Shown piece by piece: positions 1-10,637 of a stretch of DNA of 64,000 nt. Positions within the stretch are counted from its first letter, which is position 1, and the number at the start of each line of letters is the position of its first letter. The DNA is from Microvirga soli. Lineage in GTDB: Bacteria; Pseudomonadota; Alphaproteobacteria; Rhizobiales; Beijerinckiaceae. Under the pieces are notes generated by a model that was not told where the DNA came from, did not search any database, and saw only the letters and a list, made by a program, of their open reading frames with translations. A program made the translations under genes and the position numbers. The stretch lies in NCBI RefSeq assembly GCF_016734765.1, contig NZ_JAERQE010000003.1:124001-188000 (forward strand). Reading direction: 5' to 3'.

Positions 1-1056
1 ACGCTTGGCATCATTACGTCGGACGGTGCGGCCTATGGCTCGCTGACGACCCCCGATCCGATCTCCCTGCACGAGAGCTTCGACCGCCTGGCCAATGACG
101 GCGTCACACGCCTCGCCATGGAGGCGTCCTCGCACGGCATCGACCAGCGCCGTCTCGACGGGGTGCGTTTGCAGGCAGCAGGCTTCACCAATCTCGGACG
201 CGATCACCTCGATTATCACGCCACGACGGAAGCCTATGCGGCGGCGAAGCTTCGCCTCTTCGATACGCTCCTGCCGCAGGATGCCCCGGCCATCATCAAT
301 GCGGACGGTCCCTATGCGGACGTGTTCCTGGACGGCGTGCGAAAACGTGGTTTGGCAATTGTCACGACCGGCAGCACCGGCGATAATATCCGTCTGGTCG
401 AGGCACACGCCGAAGGCTTCACGCAGGCGCTGACCGTCGAGGCCTTTGGGAGAACGTTCCAGACGACTCTGCCGCTGCTCGGCGCCTTCCAGGTGGAGAA
501 TGCGCTTGTCGCGGCAGGTCTCGTGCTGGCTGTGGAAGGCGAAGGCAGGGCGGCCGAGGTTTTCGATGGCTTCAACAGCCTGAAAGGTGTCTCGGGCCGG
601 CTGGAGCAGGTGGGCGAGCTGGATGGAGCCATCTGCATCGTCGACTACGCCCACAAGCCTGATGCGCTCGCCCACGTGCTTGATGCCCTGCATCCGTTCG
701 TGACGGGAAAGCTGTTCTGCGTCGTGGGCTGCGGCGGCGACCGGGATCAGGGCAAGCGCCCGCTCATGGGTCGCATCGCCAACGACAAGGCCGATGTGGT
801 GATTGTCACGGACGATAATCCTCGCTCCGAAGATCCGGCTGCGATCCGCGCCGAGGTCATGAAGGGCGCGCCCCGCGCTCGCGAGATCGGCGACCGCGCC
901 GAGGCCATCCGCACCGCTGTCAGCGAGCTTCGCCGGGGCGATATTCTGGTCGTGGCCGGCAAAGGTCATGAAACGGGCCAAATCATCGGCGACCGGACCC
1001 TGCCGTTCTCGGACCACGACGAGGTCCGGGCGGCCATTGCAGCGAGGCAGGGATGA
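1..1056 (+). CDS. murE: UDP-MurNAc-tripeptide synthetase MurE (5' truncated by window)
   Basis: Cytoplasmic Mur ligase that adds meso-diaminopimelate to UDP-MurNAc-L-Ala-D-Glu. The reading frame is open from base 1 and 351 residues are visible; the N-terminal domain and the ATP-binding P-loop lie before the window. The visible part holds the central Mur ligase domain and the C-terminal domain with DNPRSEDP near 813-836; DNPR is the family's signature for choosing meso-DAP over lysine, so the cell wall should be DAP type. The stop codon overlaps the murF start (ATGA, 1053-1056), indicating translational coupling in the dcw operon. Confidence 0.97.
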   Translation, partial: TLGIITSDGAAYGSLTTPDPISLHESFDRLANDGVTRLAMEASSHGIDQRRLDGVRLQAAGFTNLGRDHLDYHATTEAYAAAKLRLFDTLLPQDAPAIINADGPYADVFLDGVRKRGLAIVTTGSTGDNIRLVEAHAEGFTQALTVEAFGRTFQTTLPLLGAFQVENALVAAGLVLAVEGEGRAAEVFDGFNSLKGVSGRLEQVGELDGAICIVDYAHKPDALAHVLDALHPFVTGKLFCVVGCGGDRDQGKRPLMGRIANDKADVVIVTDDNPRSEDPAAIRAEVMKGAPRAREIGDRAEAIRTAVSELRRGDILVVAGKGHETGQIIGDRTLPFSDHDEVRAAIAARQG

Positions 1057-2486
1057 ATTCGCCCCTTTGGACTTCGGACGAGATTGCAGCCGCCACCGGC
1101 GCCCGCATCGGCGGCGGGTTCGCGCAAGGCACGGGCGCGTCCATCGACACGCGTACCCTTGAGCTGGGCGATCTCTACTTCGCCATCAAGGGCGACGTGC
1201 ATGACGGGCACGATTTCGTGCAGGCCGCTTTGGATAAGGGCGCATCGGCTGCCGTCGTGTCCGAGGAAAAGGCTCCTGAATTCGCAGGCTCCGACAGGCT
1301 GATCGTGGTGCCCGATGTGCTCGAGGCCATGCGCCAGATGGGTCGCGCCGCGCGCAAGCGCACGAATGCCAGGATCGTTGCGGTCACCGGCTCCGTCGGC
1401 AAGACCGGCACGAAGGAGGCCATGCGCCTCGCCCTCTCGCGCCAGGGCGCGACCCACGCATCGGTCGCGTCCTACAACAACCATTGGGGCGTGCCGCTCA
1501 CGCTCGCCCGCATGCCGCGCGAAACCGAGTTCGGCGTGTTCGAGATCGGCATGAACCATGCCCACGAAATCCTGCCGCTCACCGGCATGGTGCGCCCGCA
1601 TGTGGCGGTGATCACCACGGTCGAGCCCGTCCATATCGAATTCTTTCCCTCGCTCTGGGGCATTGCGGATGCCAAGGGCGAGATCTTCTCAGGGCTTGAG
1701 CCCGGCGGCACGGCGGTCATCAACCGCGACAACGCCTATTTCGAGCGCATGCGCGCCCATGCCTATGCTTCAGCAGCGGGCCGCGTCATCACCTTCGGCG
1801 AGCACGAGGCGGCTGACATCCGTGCGAACCGCATCATCGTGAAACCCGACCATTCCGTGGTCGACGCCACGATCTTCGGTCAGCCTCTGACCTATCGGAT
1901 TGGCACGGCAGGGCGGCACCACGCGCTCAATTCCCTGAGTGTGCTCGCGGCCTCCCATGCGCTCGGCGCGGATATCGCCCTGGTGGCGCTTTCCTTCGCC
2001 GAGTTGAAGCCTCCGGTCGGGCGCGGCGAACGCACGATGCTTAGCGTCGGCGAGGCCGAGGCCCTGTTGATCGACGAGAGCTACAACGCCAACCCGGCCT
2101 CCATGCGCGCCGCGCTCGCCAATCTCGGCGCGGTGGAACTCGGGCGCGGGGCGCGGCGGATTGCCGTTCTGGGCGACATGAAGGAGTTGGGCGAGACAGG
2201 CCCGCAACTTCACGCGGAACTGGCGGAGGCGATCCAGGCGAACGGAATCGACCAAGTCTTTGCCGCCGGCGCCCTGATGCAGAACCTCGTGGACGCGTTG
2301 CCGAAGGCCATGGTGGCGGCTCACACGCAAACCTCTGCCGATCTGGTCGATGCGGTCTGCGCGGCGGTTCGTCCCGGCGATGCGATCACCGTCAAGGGCT
2401 CGCTCAGCATGAAGATGGCCCTGGTTGTCAAAGCTTTGAAAGAACGTTACGGCGCGAGCGCAGCGGCCCACGCGCTGAAAGGATGA
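1053..2486 (+). CDS. murF: UDP-MurNAc-tripeptide D-Ala-D-Ala ligase MurF
   Basis: Final cytoplasmic Mur ligase, joining D-Ala-D-Ala to the UDP-MurNAc-tripeptide. The 477-residue length suits the family. An ATP-binding loop TGSVGKTGTKE lies near residues 111-121, followed by YNNHWGVPLTLARMP in the central domain and LIDESYNANPASMRAAL, the MurF C-terminal signature. The start is fixed by the ATGA overlap with murE, and mraY begins 3 bases after the stop. Product assignment is secure from motifs and gene order. Confidence 0.97.
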   Translation: MNSPLWTSDEIAAATGARIGGGFAQGTGASIDTRTLELGDLYFAIKGDVHDGHDFVQAALDKGASAAVVSEEKAPEFAGSDRLIVVPDVLEAMRQMGRAARKRTNARIVAVTGSVGKTGTKEAMRLALSRQGATHASVASYNNHWGVPLTLARMPRETEFGVFEIGMNHAHEILPLTGMVRPHVAVITTVEPVHIEFFPSLWGIADAKGEIFSGLEPGGTAVINRDNAYFERMRAHAYASAAGRVITFGEHEAADIRANRIIVKPDHSVVDATIFGQPLTYRIGTAGRHHALNSLSVLAASHALGADIALVALSFAELKPPVGRGERTMLSVGEAEALLIDESYNANPASMRAALANLGAVELGRGARRIAVLGDMKELGETGPQLHAELAEAIQANGIDQVFAAGALMQNLVDALPKAMVAAHTQTSADLVDAVCAAVRPGDAITVKGSLSMKMALVVKALKERYGASAAAHALKG

Positions 2487-2489
2487 TCG

Positions 2490-3575
2490 ATGTTAACCTG
2501 GTTGGCTGAGCTCAGCCCCTATTTCAGCCCCCTCAACATCTTCCGCTACATCACGTTCCGCACCGGTGGCGCGACGGCGACCGGCATGCTGTTCGTGTTC
2601 CTGTTCGGACCCGCAATCATCTCGCTCCTGCGCGTCCGGCAGGGCAAGGGGCAGCCGATCCGCGAGGACGGGCCGCAATCGCACCTGCTGACGAAGCGCG
2701 GCACGCCCACCATGGGCGGCCTGATGATCCTCGCGGGTGTTCTGGTCTCCACCCTGCTCTGGGCGAACCTCGAAAACCACTATGTGTGGGTCGTGCTGTT
2801 CGTCACCGTGGGCTTCGGCGCCATCGGCTTCTATGACGACTACCTGAAGGTGACGAAGCAGTCGCACAAGGGCTTCTCCGGCCGTTCGCGGCTCACCATC
2901 GAGGCGATCATCGCCATCGTGGCCTGCCTGGCGATTTCCTACATGGCCACGCCGGGCCTCGCCAACAAGCTGGCGCTGCCCTTCTCGAAGGACCTCATCG
3001 TCAATCTCGGCTGGTTCTATGTGGTCTTTGCCGCTTTTGTGATCGTCGGCGCCGGCAACGCGGTGAACATCACCGACGGGCTCGACGGCCTTGCCATCGT
3101 GCCGGTGATGATCGCGGCAGGTACCTTCGGCTTCATCGCCTATCTCGCCGGTAATGCGGTGTTCTCCAATTACCTGCAGATCCATTTCGTGCCCGGCACC
3201 GGCGAACTCGCCGTACTTTGTGGCGCGCTCATCGGTGCCGGCCTCGGCTTCCTCTGGTTCAATGCGCCGCCGGCGCAGATCTTCATGGGCGACACGGGTT
3301 CGCTCGCGCTCGGCGGGATGCTCGGAACGATTGCCGTTGCGGCCAAGCACGAGATCGTGCTCGCCATCGTGGGCGGCCTGTTCGTGCTTGAGATCCTGTC
3401 TGTGATTATCCAGGTGACGTCGTTCAAGCTCACGGGCAAGCGCGTCTTCAAGATGGCGCCGATTCACCATCACTTCGAGCAGCTGGGCTGGACCGAGCCG
3501 CAGGTGGTGATCCGCTTCTGGATCATCGCCGTCGTGCTGGCGATCACCGGCCTCGCCACCCTGAAACTCCGGTAA
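2490..3575 (+). CDS. mraY: Phospho-MurNAc-pentapeptide transferase MraY
   Basis: Polytopic inner-membrane enzyme that transfers phospho-MurNAc-pentapeptide to undecaprenyl phosphate, making lipid I. At 361 residues it has the standard length, with many hydrophobic segments. Diagnostic motifs are visible: TMGGLMI near residue 74, the aspartate pair in [31 protein letters not shown], and the cytoplasmic [13 protein letters not shown] near the C terminus. It lies between murF and murD with gaps of 3 and 5 bases, inside one operon. Confidence 0.98.
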   Translation: MLTWLAELSPYFSPLNIFRYITFRTGGATATGMLFVFLFGPAIISLLRVRQGKGQPIREDGPQSHLLTKRGTPTMGGLMILAGVLVSTLLWANLENHYVWVVLFVTVGFGAIGFYDDYLKVTKQSHKGFSGRSRLTIEAIIAIVACLAISYMATPGLANKLALPFSKDLIVNLGWFYVVFAAFVIVGAGNAVNITDGLDGLAIVPVMIAAGTFGFIAYLAGNAVFSNYLQIHFVPGTGELAVLCGALIGAGLGFLWFNAPPAQIFMGDTGSLALGGMLGTIAVAAKHEIVLAIVGGLFVLEILSVIIQVTSFKLTGKRVFKMAPIHHHFEQLGWTEPQVVIRFWIIAVVLAITGLATLKLR

Positions 3576-3580
3576 GACGC

Positions 3581-4972
3581 ATGACCCCCGTCACCTCGTT
3601 TGAAGGCAAAACGGTTGCTCTCTTCGGCCTCGGCGGCTCGGGGCTGGCCACAGTGCTTGCCTTGAAGGAGGGCGGGGCGCGGGTGATCGCCTGCGACGAC
3701 AATCCGGCCAAGATGGCAGAAGCTGGCTCCAAAGGCATCGAGACCGCCGACCTGCGCGATGCCGACTGGTCGCAGTTTTCATCCTTCATCCTCTCGCCCG
3801 GCGTGCCGCTCACCCATCCCGAGCCGCACTGGTCGGCGAAGCTTGCGCGTGAGGCCGGTGTCGAGATTATCGGCGATATCGAGCTGTTCTGCCGCGAGCG
3901 TGCGAAGATCGCGCCGAATGCGCCCTTCATCGCGATCACCGGCACCAACGGCAAGTCCACTACGACAGCACTGATCGCGCATATCCTGCTCGAAGCCGGT
4001 CGCGACGTGCAGGTGGGCGGCAATATCGGCACCGCAATCCTGTCGCTGGAGCCGCCTTCCGACAACCGCATCCACGTCATCGAGTGCTCATCGTTCCAGA
4101 TCGACCTTGCACCGTCGCTTAGCTCCACTATCGGCGTCCATCTCAACCTGTCGCCGGATCACATCGACCGGCATGGGACTATGGAACTCTACGCGGCGAT
4201 CAAGGAGCGTCTGGTGGCGAAGGCGGGTCTGGCTATCATCGGCGTTGACGATCCGATGAGCCGTGCGATCGCTGATGCCTGCGAGGCCAAGGGCGTGAAC
4301 GTCGCTCGCGTTTCGGTCGAGCCTCTTAATGTGAAGGGTGTCTTCGCTGATGGGGAAACCTTGGTCGGAGTGACCGGAGCTGATGCCGCTCCATTGGCAA
4401 ACCTGTCTGGCATCGGTTCTCTGCGCGGTGCTCATAACGCACAGAACGCGGCTGCGGCCGTCGCCATTGCCCTGGCTTTGAACGTCTCTCCGGACGAGAT
4501 CCGCTCCGGTCTCCATACCTTCCCTGGCCTGCCGCATCGCATGGAGGAGGTCGGCCGCATCGGCGAGGCGCTCTTCATCAACGATTCCAAAGCGACCAAT
4601 GCGGATTCCACCGAGAAGGCGCTGAAGTCCTTCGATGACATCTTCTGGATTCTCGGCGGCAAGGCGAAGGAAGGCGGCATTGAGCCGCTCAAGGAATACT
4701 TCCCGAAGATCCGCAAGGCTTACCTCATCGGTGCCGCTGCGGATGAATTTTCCAGGACGCTGAGCTCGCAAGTTCCACATGTTCATTGCGGCACCCTCGA
4801 CACGGCCGTGAAGCAGGCAGCATCCGACGCGCAAGCGCTTGGCGCTCACGCTGTCGTCCTCCTGTCGCCGGCCTGTGCGTCCTACGACCAATTTCCCAAT
4901 TACGAAGTGCGCGGAAACCATTTCCGCGATCTGGTCCGGGCATTACCCGGCATCGAAGCCAGGGGGGCTTAG
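3581..4972 (+). CDS. murD: UDP-MurNAc-L-alanine D-glutamate ligase MurD
   Basis: Cytoplasmic ligase adding D-glutamate to UDP-MurNAc-L-Ala. The 463 residues include an N-terminal Rossmann-like domain ([13 protein letters not shown] near residue 15), the ATP loop [13 protein letters not shown] near residue 123, GGNIGTAIL, the ECSSFQID motif, HRMEEV and [11 protein letters not shown] typical of MurD. Genes on both sides are within 5 bases. No missing catalytic residue was noticed. Confidence 0.97.
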   Translation: MTPVTSFEGKTVALFGLGGSGLATVLALKEGGARVIACDDNPAKMAEAGSKGIETADLRDADWSQFSSFILSPGVPLTHPEPHWSAKLAREAGVEIIGDIELFCRERAKIAPNAPFIAITGTNGKSTTTALIAHILLEAGRDVQVGGNIGTAILSLEPPSDNRIHVIECSSFQIDLAPSLSSTIGVHLNLSPDHIDRHGTMELYAAIKERLVAKAGLAIIGVDDPMSRAIADACEAKGVNVARVSVEPLNVKGVFADGETLVGVTGADAAPLANLSGIGSLRGAHNAQNAAAAVAIALALNVSPDEIRSGLHTFPGLPHRMEEVGRIGEALFINDSKATNADSTEKALKSFDDIFWILGGKAKEGGIEPLKEYFPKIRKAYLIGAAADEFSRTLSSQVPHVHCGTLDTAVKQAASDAQALGAHAVVLLSPACASYDQFPNYEVRGNHFRDLVRALPGIEARGA

Positions 4973-4975
4973 CCA

Positions 4976-6115
4976 ATGGTGTCACGCGCGGAACGCTCGG
5001 CTTTCGGCGATTGGTGGTGGACGGTCGACCGTTCGCTGCTCGCAGGCCTCGCCATCCTCATGCTGGCCGGCCTCGTCTTTCTCATGGCAGGCGGCCCACC
5101 GGTCGCGGAGCGGCTCGGACTCTCCACCTTCCACTTCGTGAACCGGCAGGTGATGTTCCTCGTCCCGGCCCTGTGCATCATTGTCACCGTGTCATTCCTG
5201 TCGCTCCGCCACCTGCGGCGGCTGGCTCTCATCGTCTATGCGGCCGGCATGGTCCTGATCCTGCTCGCGTTCCAGTATGGTCCTGAGATCAAGGGCGCCC
5301 ATCGCTGGATCATGATCGGCCCGCTCGGCCTTCAGCCCTCGGAGTTCGTGAAGCCCGCCTTCGTGGTGCTCTCGGCTTGGGCCTTCTCGGAGGGCGCACG
5401 GCGCAAGGATGTGCCGGGCACATTGATGGCCTTCCTGCTCCTGCCCGCCACCATTATTCCCCTCATCCTGCAGCCGGATTTCGGCCAGACCATGCTCGTC
5501 ACCATCGTGTGGTGCGGCCTGTTCTTCGTCGCCGGCCTGCACTGGTTCTGGGTCATGGGCCTTGGTGGCGCCGGGCTCCTCGGCATCGGGGCGGCCTATC
5601 AGTTTCTGCCGCACGTGCGCGCCCGCATCGAGCGCTTCCTCGACAAGGATTCCGGCGACACCTTCCAGGTCGACACCGCCATGGAGTCCTTCTCCCGCGG
5701 CGGCTGGCTCGGACGTGGTCCTGGCGAGGGTTCGGTCAAGCGTATCCTGCCCGACGCGCATACCGACTTCATCTTCGCCGTCACGGCGGAGGAGTTCGGC
5801 ATCATCGTGTGCATCGCGCTCCTCATCGTCTTCGCTTTCATCGTGCTGCGCGGTCTCACGCTGGCGCGCCGCAACGAGGATACCTTCTGTCGCCTTGCGG
5901 CCACGGGTCTCATCTTCATGTTCGGCCTGCAGGCCTGCATCAACATGATGGTGAACGTGCACCTCATGCCGGCCAAGGGCATGACGCTGCCCTTCATCTC
6001 CTATGGCGGCTCGTCGCTCCTCTCGCTGGCGCTCGGCATGGGCTTCCTCATCGCGCTCACGCGTCGGCGCCCGCGTGCCGAGATGATGGACCATTTCGGC
6101 CAGGATCGGATGTGA
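4976..6115 (+). CDS. ftsW: Septal peptidoglycan polymerase FtsW
   Basis: SEDS-family membrane glycosyltransferase that polymerises lipid II at the septum together with a class B PBP. The 379-residue protein is highly hydrophobic, with about ten membrane segments. It has AHRWIMIGPLGLQPSEFVKPA near residue 105 and the C-terminal MPAKGMTLPFISYGGSSLL signature. Its place between murD and murG is the classical dcw order and separates it from the elongation paralogue RodA. The start at 4976 follows the murD stop by 3 bases. Confidence 0.96.
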   Translation: MVSRAERSAFGDWWWTVDRSLLAGLAILMLAGLVFLMAGGPPVAERLGLSTFHFVNRQVMFLVPALCIIVTVSFLSLRHLRRLALIVYAAGMVLILLAFQYGPEIKGAHRWIMIGPLGLQPSEFVKPAFVVLSAWAFSEGARRKDVPGTLMAFLLLPATIIPLILQPDFGQTMLVTIVWCGLFFVAGLHWFWVMGLGGAGLLGIGAAYQFLPHVRARIERFLDKDSGDTFQVDTAMESFSRGGWLGRGPGEGSVKRILPDAHTDFIFAVTAEEFGIIVCIALLIVFAFIVLRGLTLARRNEDTFCRLAATGLIFMFGLQACINMMVNVHLMPAKGMTLPFISYGGSSLLSLALGMGFLIALTRRRPRAEMMDHFGQDRM

Positions 6116-6117
6116 GG

Positions 6118-7236
6118 ATGAACGCTCCTCTCATCCTCCTGACCGCCGGCGGCACCGGCGGTCATCTCTTTCCGGCCGAAGCGCTTGCCAATGCCCTCAA
6201 GGCCTCCGGCGCCAGGGTGGCGCTCGCCACCGACAAGCGTGCCAATGCCTATGCGGGCTCGTTCCCGGCCGACGAGATCGTCGAGATTCCGTCCGCTACG
6301 CCGTCGGGCCGTTCCATCCCGCAGATGGCGAAGGCAGCCCTGATGCTGGGGCAGGGGACCCTGAAGTCCATGTCCGAGATCCGGCGGATGAAGCCGGCGG
6401 TCGTCGTGGGCTTCGGCGGTTATCCCACCGTACCGCCGGTCATCGCCGCCTCGCTCCTCAACGTCCCAACGGTAATTCACGAGGCGAATGGCGTAATGGG
6501 CCGGGCCAACCGCCTGCTCGCCCGCCGCGCCACCATGATCGCCACGGGCTTTGCCGGCATCAAGGGCATCCCGGCCAATGTGCCGGGCAAGGTCATCCAC
6601 ACCGGCAACCCGATCCGCCCCACAGTGCTGGAAGCGGCCAAGCAGTCTTATGCCCCGCTCGGCCCCCAGGACAAACTGCGCCTTCTCGTGGTCGGCGGCA
6701 GCCAAGGCGCTCGCGTGATGAGCGACGTGGTGCCGCCCGCCATCGCGCTTTTGCCCGCGGAACTGCAGGCCCGCATCGCCATCACCCAGCAGGCGAGGGG
6801 TGAGGACCTGGAGCGGGTGCGCGCCCAATACCAGCAGCTGAAAGTGGAATTCGAGGCCGAGCCCTTCTTCAAGGACCTGCCGCACCGGCTGGCCGGGGCC
6901 CATCTCGTGGTCTCCCGCTCCGGCGCCTCGACCGTGGCGGAACTGGCGGTGATCGGCCGCCCGTCGATCCTCGTGCCCCTGCCGGGCTCGCTCGATCAAG
7001 ACCAAGCGGCCAACGCCAAGACCCTTGGCGATCTGGGCGCCGCCATCGTTTGCCCGCAATCGGAGTTCACCCCTGAGCGGCTGGCCGGCGAGATTCAAGC
7101 CTATTTTCAAGAGCCTGACCGCTTGACCCGGGCCGCCGCCGCTGCACATAGCGCCAGCATCACGGATGCGGCGGAGCGCTTGGCTCAGGCCGTCCTCACC
7201 CTCATTTCTGCGAACAATCAGGTAAAAACCCCATGA
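6118..7236 (+). CDS. murG: UDP-GlcNAc:undecaprenyl-PP-MurNAc-pentapeptide GlcNAc transferase MurG
   Basis: Peripheral membrane GT-B glycosyltransferase converting lipid I to lipid II. The frame is open further upstream through ftsW in another phase, but the true start is the ATG at 6118, 2 bases after the ftsW stop, giving [20 protein letters not shown] and 372 residues. Motifs seen: glycine-rich GGTGGH loop at the N terminus, [26 protein letters not shown], and [11 protein letters not shown] with [13 protein letters not shown] in the UDP-GlcNAc binding domain. Confidence 0.97.
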   Translation: MNAPLILLTAGGTGGHLFPAEALANALKASGARVALATDKRANAYAGSFPADEIVEIPSATPSGRSIPQMAKAALMLGQGTLKSMSEIRRMKPAVVVGFGGYPTVPPVIAASLLNVPTVIHEANGVMGRANRLLARRATMIATGFAGIKGIPANVPGKVIHTGNPIRPTVLEAAKQSYAPLGPQDKLRLLVVGGSQGARVMSDVVPPAIALLPAELQARIAITQQARGEDLERVRAQYQQLKVEFEAEPFFKDLPHRLAGAHLVVSRSGASTVAELAVIGRPSILVPLPGSLDQDQAANAKTLGDLGAAIVCPQSEFTPERLAGEIQAYFQEPDRLTRAAAAAHSASITDAAERLAQAVLTLISANNQVKTP

Positions 7237-8648
7237 AACTGCCGCCGAAGCTTGGACCCATTCACTTCATCGGCATCGGCGGCATTGGCATGTCGGGCAT
7301 CGCCGAGGTCATGCACAATCTGGGCTACACGGTTCAGGGCTCGGACGCGGCCGACAATTACAACGTCAAGCGCCTGGCCGATAAGGGCATCAAGACCTTC
7401 ATCGGCCATAAGGCCGAGAACGTGGACGAAGCCGAGATCGTGGTGGTCTCGACGGCCATCAAGCGCGACAACCCGGAACTGGTCGTCGCCCGCGAGAAGC
7501 GCCTGCCGGTGGTGCGCCGCGCCGAGATGCTGGCGGAACTCATGCGCTTCAAGTCTTGCGTGGCGGTGGCCGGCACCCACGGCAAGACCACCACGACCTC
7601 TCTCGTCGCAACGCTGCTCGACGCGGGCGGCCTCGACCCGACGGTGATCAACGGCGGCATCATCAACGCCTATGGCACCAATGCCCGCATGGGCGACGGC
7701 CAGTGGATGGTGGTGGAGGCGGACGAATCCGACGGCACCTTCCTGAAGCTCCCGGCCGATGTGGCCATCGTGACCAACATCGACGCCGAGCATCTCGACC
7801 ATTTCGGCACCTTCGACGCGATCAAGGATTCCTTCCATTCCTTCATCAACTCGATCCCGTTCTACGGCTTCGCCGTGATGTGCATCGACCATCCGACCGT
7901 GCAGGACCTCGTGGGCCGCATCGAGGATCGGCGCATCATCACCTATGGCGAGAACCCGCAGGCCGACGTGCGGATCATGGATGTGGATCCGCGCGGCGGG
8001 CAGACCAAGTTCCGCGTCATGATCCGCGACCGCCGTCCGGGCTTCCGCCTCGAACTCGAAGATCTCGTTCTACCGATGCCGGGCGCGCACAACGCGCTCA
8101 ATGCCACGGCTGCCATTGCGGTCGCGCATGAGCTCGGCGTCTCGCCCGATGCGATCCGCAAGGCGCTCGCCGGCTTCGGCGGCGTGAAGCGGCGCTTCAC
8201 TCGCACGGGCGAGTGGAACGGCGTCACGGTGTTCGACGATTACGGCCACCATCCCATCGAGATCGCCGCCGTGCTGAAAGCCGCGCGCGCCTCGACGGAC
8301 GGGCAGGTCATCGCCGTGGTGCAGCCGCACCGCTACTCGCGCCTGTCATCCCTGTTCGACCAGTTCTGCACCTGCTTCAACGATGCCGATGCGGTCATCG
8401 TCGCGCCGGTCTATGCGGCGGGCGAACAGCCGATCCCCGGTATGGATCGCGACGGCCTCGTGTCGGGCCTCAAGGCCCGTGGTCATCGCAACGTGATGGC
8501 GCTGGAGAAGTCCGAGGATCTCGCCAACCTCGTCAAGGGCGTGGCGAAGCCGGGAGACTACGTGATCTGCCTCGGCGCCGGCAACATCACCCAATGGGCC
8601 TATGCGCTGCCGGGTGAACTCGAGCATCTCGGCGAAAAGGCCGCCTGA
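7233..8648 (+). CDS. murC: UDP-N-acetylmuramate L-alanine ligase MurC
   Basis: First Mur ligase, adding L-alanine to UDP-MurNAc in the cytoplasm. The 471-residue protein begins with the nucleotide fold [21 protein letters not shown], has the ATP loop [14 protein letters not shown] near residue 111, [10 protein letters not shown], and the MurC motifs [10 protein letters not shown] and QPHRYSR. Its ATG overlaps the murG stop (ATGA at 7233-7236), and its TGA shares bases with the murB ATG, so translation is probably coupled on both sides. Confidence 0.97.
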   Translation: MKLPPKLGPIHFIGIGGIGMSGIAEVMHNLGYTVQGSDAADNYNVKRLADKGIKTFIGHKAENVDEAEIVVVSTAIKRDNPELVVAREKRLPVVRRAEMLAELMRFKSCVAVAGTHGKTTTTSLVATLLDAGGLDPTVINGGIINAYGTNARMGDGQWMVVEADESDGTFLKLPADVAIVTNIDAEHLDHFGTFDAIKDSFHSFINSIPFYGFAVMCIDHPTVQDLVGRIEDRRIITYGENPQADVRIMDVDPRGGQTKFRVMIRDRRPGFRLELEDLVLPMPGAHNALNATAAIAVAHELGVSPDAIRKALAGFGGVKRRFTRTGEWNGVTVFDDYGHHPIEIAAVLKAARASTDGQVIAVVQPHRYSRLSSLFDQFCTCFNDADAVIVAPVYAAGEQPIPGMDRDGLVSGLKARGHRNVMALEKSEDLANLVKGVAKPGDYVICLGAGNITQWAYALPGELEHLGEKAA

Positions 8649-9568
8649 TGTTCGCCGACATCACCACCGATCTGAGGGCCGGTATGCCCGAGCTGCGCGG
8701 CAAGCTGGAGGCGAACGCGCCGACGGCGCCGCTCTCCTGGTTCCGTACAGGCGGCCCGGCGCAGGTGCTGTTCACGCCGGCGGACGCGGACGATCTCGCC
8801 TATTTCCTGCAACGCCTCGACCGTAGCGTGCCGGTTCTCGTCGTAGGTCTCGGCTCTAACCTCCTCATCCGCGACGGCGGATGGGAGGGCGTCATCATTC
8901 GTCTCGGCAAGGGTTTTGCCGAAGTGTCGATTGAGCCGAACCTGCGCGTACGCGCAGGTGCCGGCGCTCCCGACGTGAAGGTGGCGCGCGCGGCGGCGGA
9001 AGCCGGCATTGCGGGCCTGTCCTTCCTGCGCGGTATTCCCGGCGCCATCGGCGGCGCGCTGCGCATGAACGGCGGCGCCTATGGCGGCGAGACCAAGGAT
9101 GTGCTCGTCGAGGCGAAGGGCGTCACGCGCACCGGCGAGGCCGTGACCTTCACCAACGCCCAGATGGGCTTTACCTACCGCCATTCTTCCGTGCCGGATG
9201 ACGTGATCTTCACCGAGGCCCTGTTCGAAGGCCGCTCCGGCAACCCGGAAGAGATTCTGGCCGAGATGAGCGCCATCACCGAGGCGCGCTCCTCAACCCA
9301 GCCGGTCAACACCCGCACGGGCGGCTCCACCTTCAAGAACCCGCCGGGCAAGAAGGCCTGGGAGCTGGTCGATGCTGCAGGCTGCCGGGGGCTTCGCGTC
9401 GGCGACGCCCAGGTGTCCGAGATGCACTGCAACTTCCTGATCAACCATGGCTCCGCCTCCGCGGCCGATATCGAGGGCCTCGGCGAAGAAGTCCGTCGCC
9501 GCGTCCGCGAAATGTCGGGCGTGGAGCTCGAATGGGAGATCAAGCGGGTCGGGATTGCCAGCGCATAG
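8648..9568 (+). CDS. murB: UDP-N-acetylenolpyruvoylglucosamine reductase MurB
   Basis: FAD-dependent reductase making UDP-MurNAc from the enolpyruvyl precursor. The 306 residues contain [12 protein letters not shown], the FAD-binding [31 protein letters not shown] and [21 protein letters not shown] with the catalytic serine region. The short form without the extra loop seen in E. coli matches type II MurB. The start overlaps the last base of the murC stop. A 145-base gap with repeats separates it from ddl. Confidence 0.96.
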   Translation: MFADITTDLRAGMPELRGKLEANAPTAPLSWFRTGGPAQVLFTPADADDLAYFLQRLDRSVPVLVVGLGSNLLIRDGGWEGVIIRLGKGFAEVSIEPNLRVRAGAGAPDVKVARAAAEAGIAGLSFLRGIPGAIGGALRMNGGAYGGETKDVLVEAKGVTRTGEAVTFTNAQMGFTYRHSSVPDDVIFTEALFEGRSGNPEEILAEMSAITEARSSTQPVNTRTGGSTFKNPPGKKAWELVDAAGCRGLRVGDAQVSEMHCNFLINHGSASAADIEGLGEEVRRRVREMSGVELEWEIKRVGIASA

Positions 9569-9576
9569 TGCGGAAA

Positions 9577-9660
9577 AGTGGATCCGGTTTTTCGCTCCAA
9601 ACTATGCGCCAGCCAAGAGAAGGAGCATCGGCCCCTCTTAAGGCTGATGCTCCGGTCCTG
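9577..9660. repeat. Intergenic mosaic repeat with hairpin between murB and ddl
   Basis: The only sizeable gap in the first 10.6 kb. It starts with GGAAAAGTGGATCCGG and CGCTCCAAACTATGCGCC, a layout I associate with dispersed intergenic elements of Rhizobiales, and ends in an inverted repeat GGAGCATC (9623-9630) / GATGCTCC (9647-9654). It may act as a weak terminator or mRNA end, so ddl could have its own promoter. There is no T-run behind the stem. The element's family name is not claimed. Confidence 0.5.
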
Positions 9661-9713
9661 ATTCGAATCACTTAACGATCCCGGCTTGCCGGGTTGCATC
9701 ACAGGAGAGACCC

Positions 9714-10637
9714 ATGGCGAAGCACGTTGCCATCCTTTATGGCGGCTGGTCGGCGGAGCGCGAGGTCAGCTTGGCGTCGGGCCGGGCCTGCTGCAGGGCC
9801 TTGGAGGATCAGGGCTACAAGGTCACTCCCATCGACGTGCAATCCGACATTGCGACCGTCCTCCAGGCGGTTGCACCGGACGTGGTGTTCAATGCCCTTC
9901 ACGGGCGCGTGGGTGAGGATGGGACCATTCAGGGCCTGCTCGAACTGTTAAGAATTCCCTACACTCATTCCGGAGTCCTCGCCTCAGCGCTCGCCATGCA
10001 GAAGGACAAGGCGAAAATCGTCATGGAATCGGCCGGCGTGCCGGTTCCCAGGGGCATGGTCGTTAACCGTTTCGAGGTGGCGAAAAGCCACGCTCTGCCG
10101 GCTCCCTATGTGATCAAGCCGATCAGCGAGGGCTCGTCCTACGGGGTCATCATAGTCCGTGAGGACCGCTCCCATCCGCCCCAGGAGCTCACCCGCGAGG
10201 ACTGGTCGTTCGGCGACCAAGTCCTTGTGGAATCATACGTTGCGGGCCGTGAGCTGACCTGCGCGGTCATGGGTGACAAGGCCCTCGGAGTCATCGACAT
10301 CCGGCCTGCCACCGGGGTCTTCTACGATTATGATGCGAAATATGTGAAGGGGGGCTCCATTCACGTCCTCCCGGCAGAAATTAAACCGAATATTTACCAA
10401 AAGGTCCAAGAGTTGGCGTTAACGGCGCATCAAGCGCTCGGCTGTCGGGGAATCAGCCGCGCCGACTTGCGGTACGACGACACGCCCGGAGGAACCGGGG
10501 AACTCGTCGTTCTTGAAGTCAACACGCAACCCGGCATGACCGAGACGAGCTTGGTGCCAGAATTGGCAGCCCATGCGGGCTATACGTTTGGCGAGCTTGT
10601 GCAATGGATGGTGGAGGACGCTACCTGCAACCGATGA
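9714..10637 (+). CDS. ddl: D-alanine--D-alanine ligase
   Basis: ATP-grasp ligase that makes D-Ala-D-Ala for MurF. The 307 residues match the DdlB type. Visible motifs: LHGRVGEDGTIQGLLELL near residue 63, YTHSGVLASALAMQKDK, VIKPISEGSSYGV with the ATP-binding lysine, and the C-terminal LEVNTQPGMTETSLVPE metal and nucleotide site. A ribosome site CAGGAGAGA precedes the ATG. The stop overlaps the ftsQ start (ATGA at 10634-10637). Confidence 0.96.
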   Translation: MAKHVAILYGGWSAEREVSLASGRACCRALEDQGYKVTPIDVQSDIATVLQAVAPDVVFNALHGRVGEDGTIQGLLELLRIPYTHSGVLASALAMQKDKAKIVMESAGVPVPRGMVVNRFEVAKSHALPAPYVIKPISEGSSYGVIIVREDRSHPPQELTREDWSFGDQVLVESYVAGRELTCAVMGDKALGVIDIRPATGVFYDYDAKYVKGGSIHVLPAEIKPNIYQKVQELALTAHQALGCRGISRADLRYDDTPGGTGELVVLEVNTQPGMTETSLVPELAAHAGYTFGELVQWMVEDATCNR

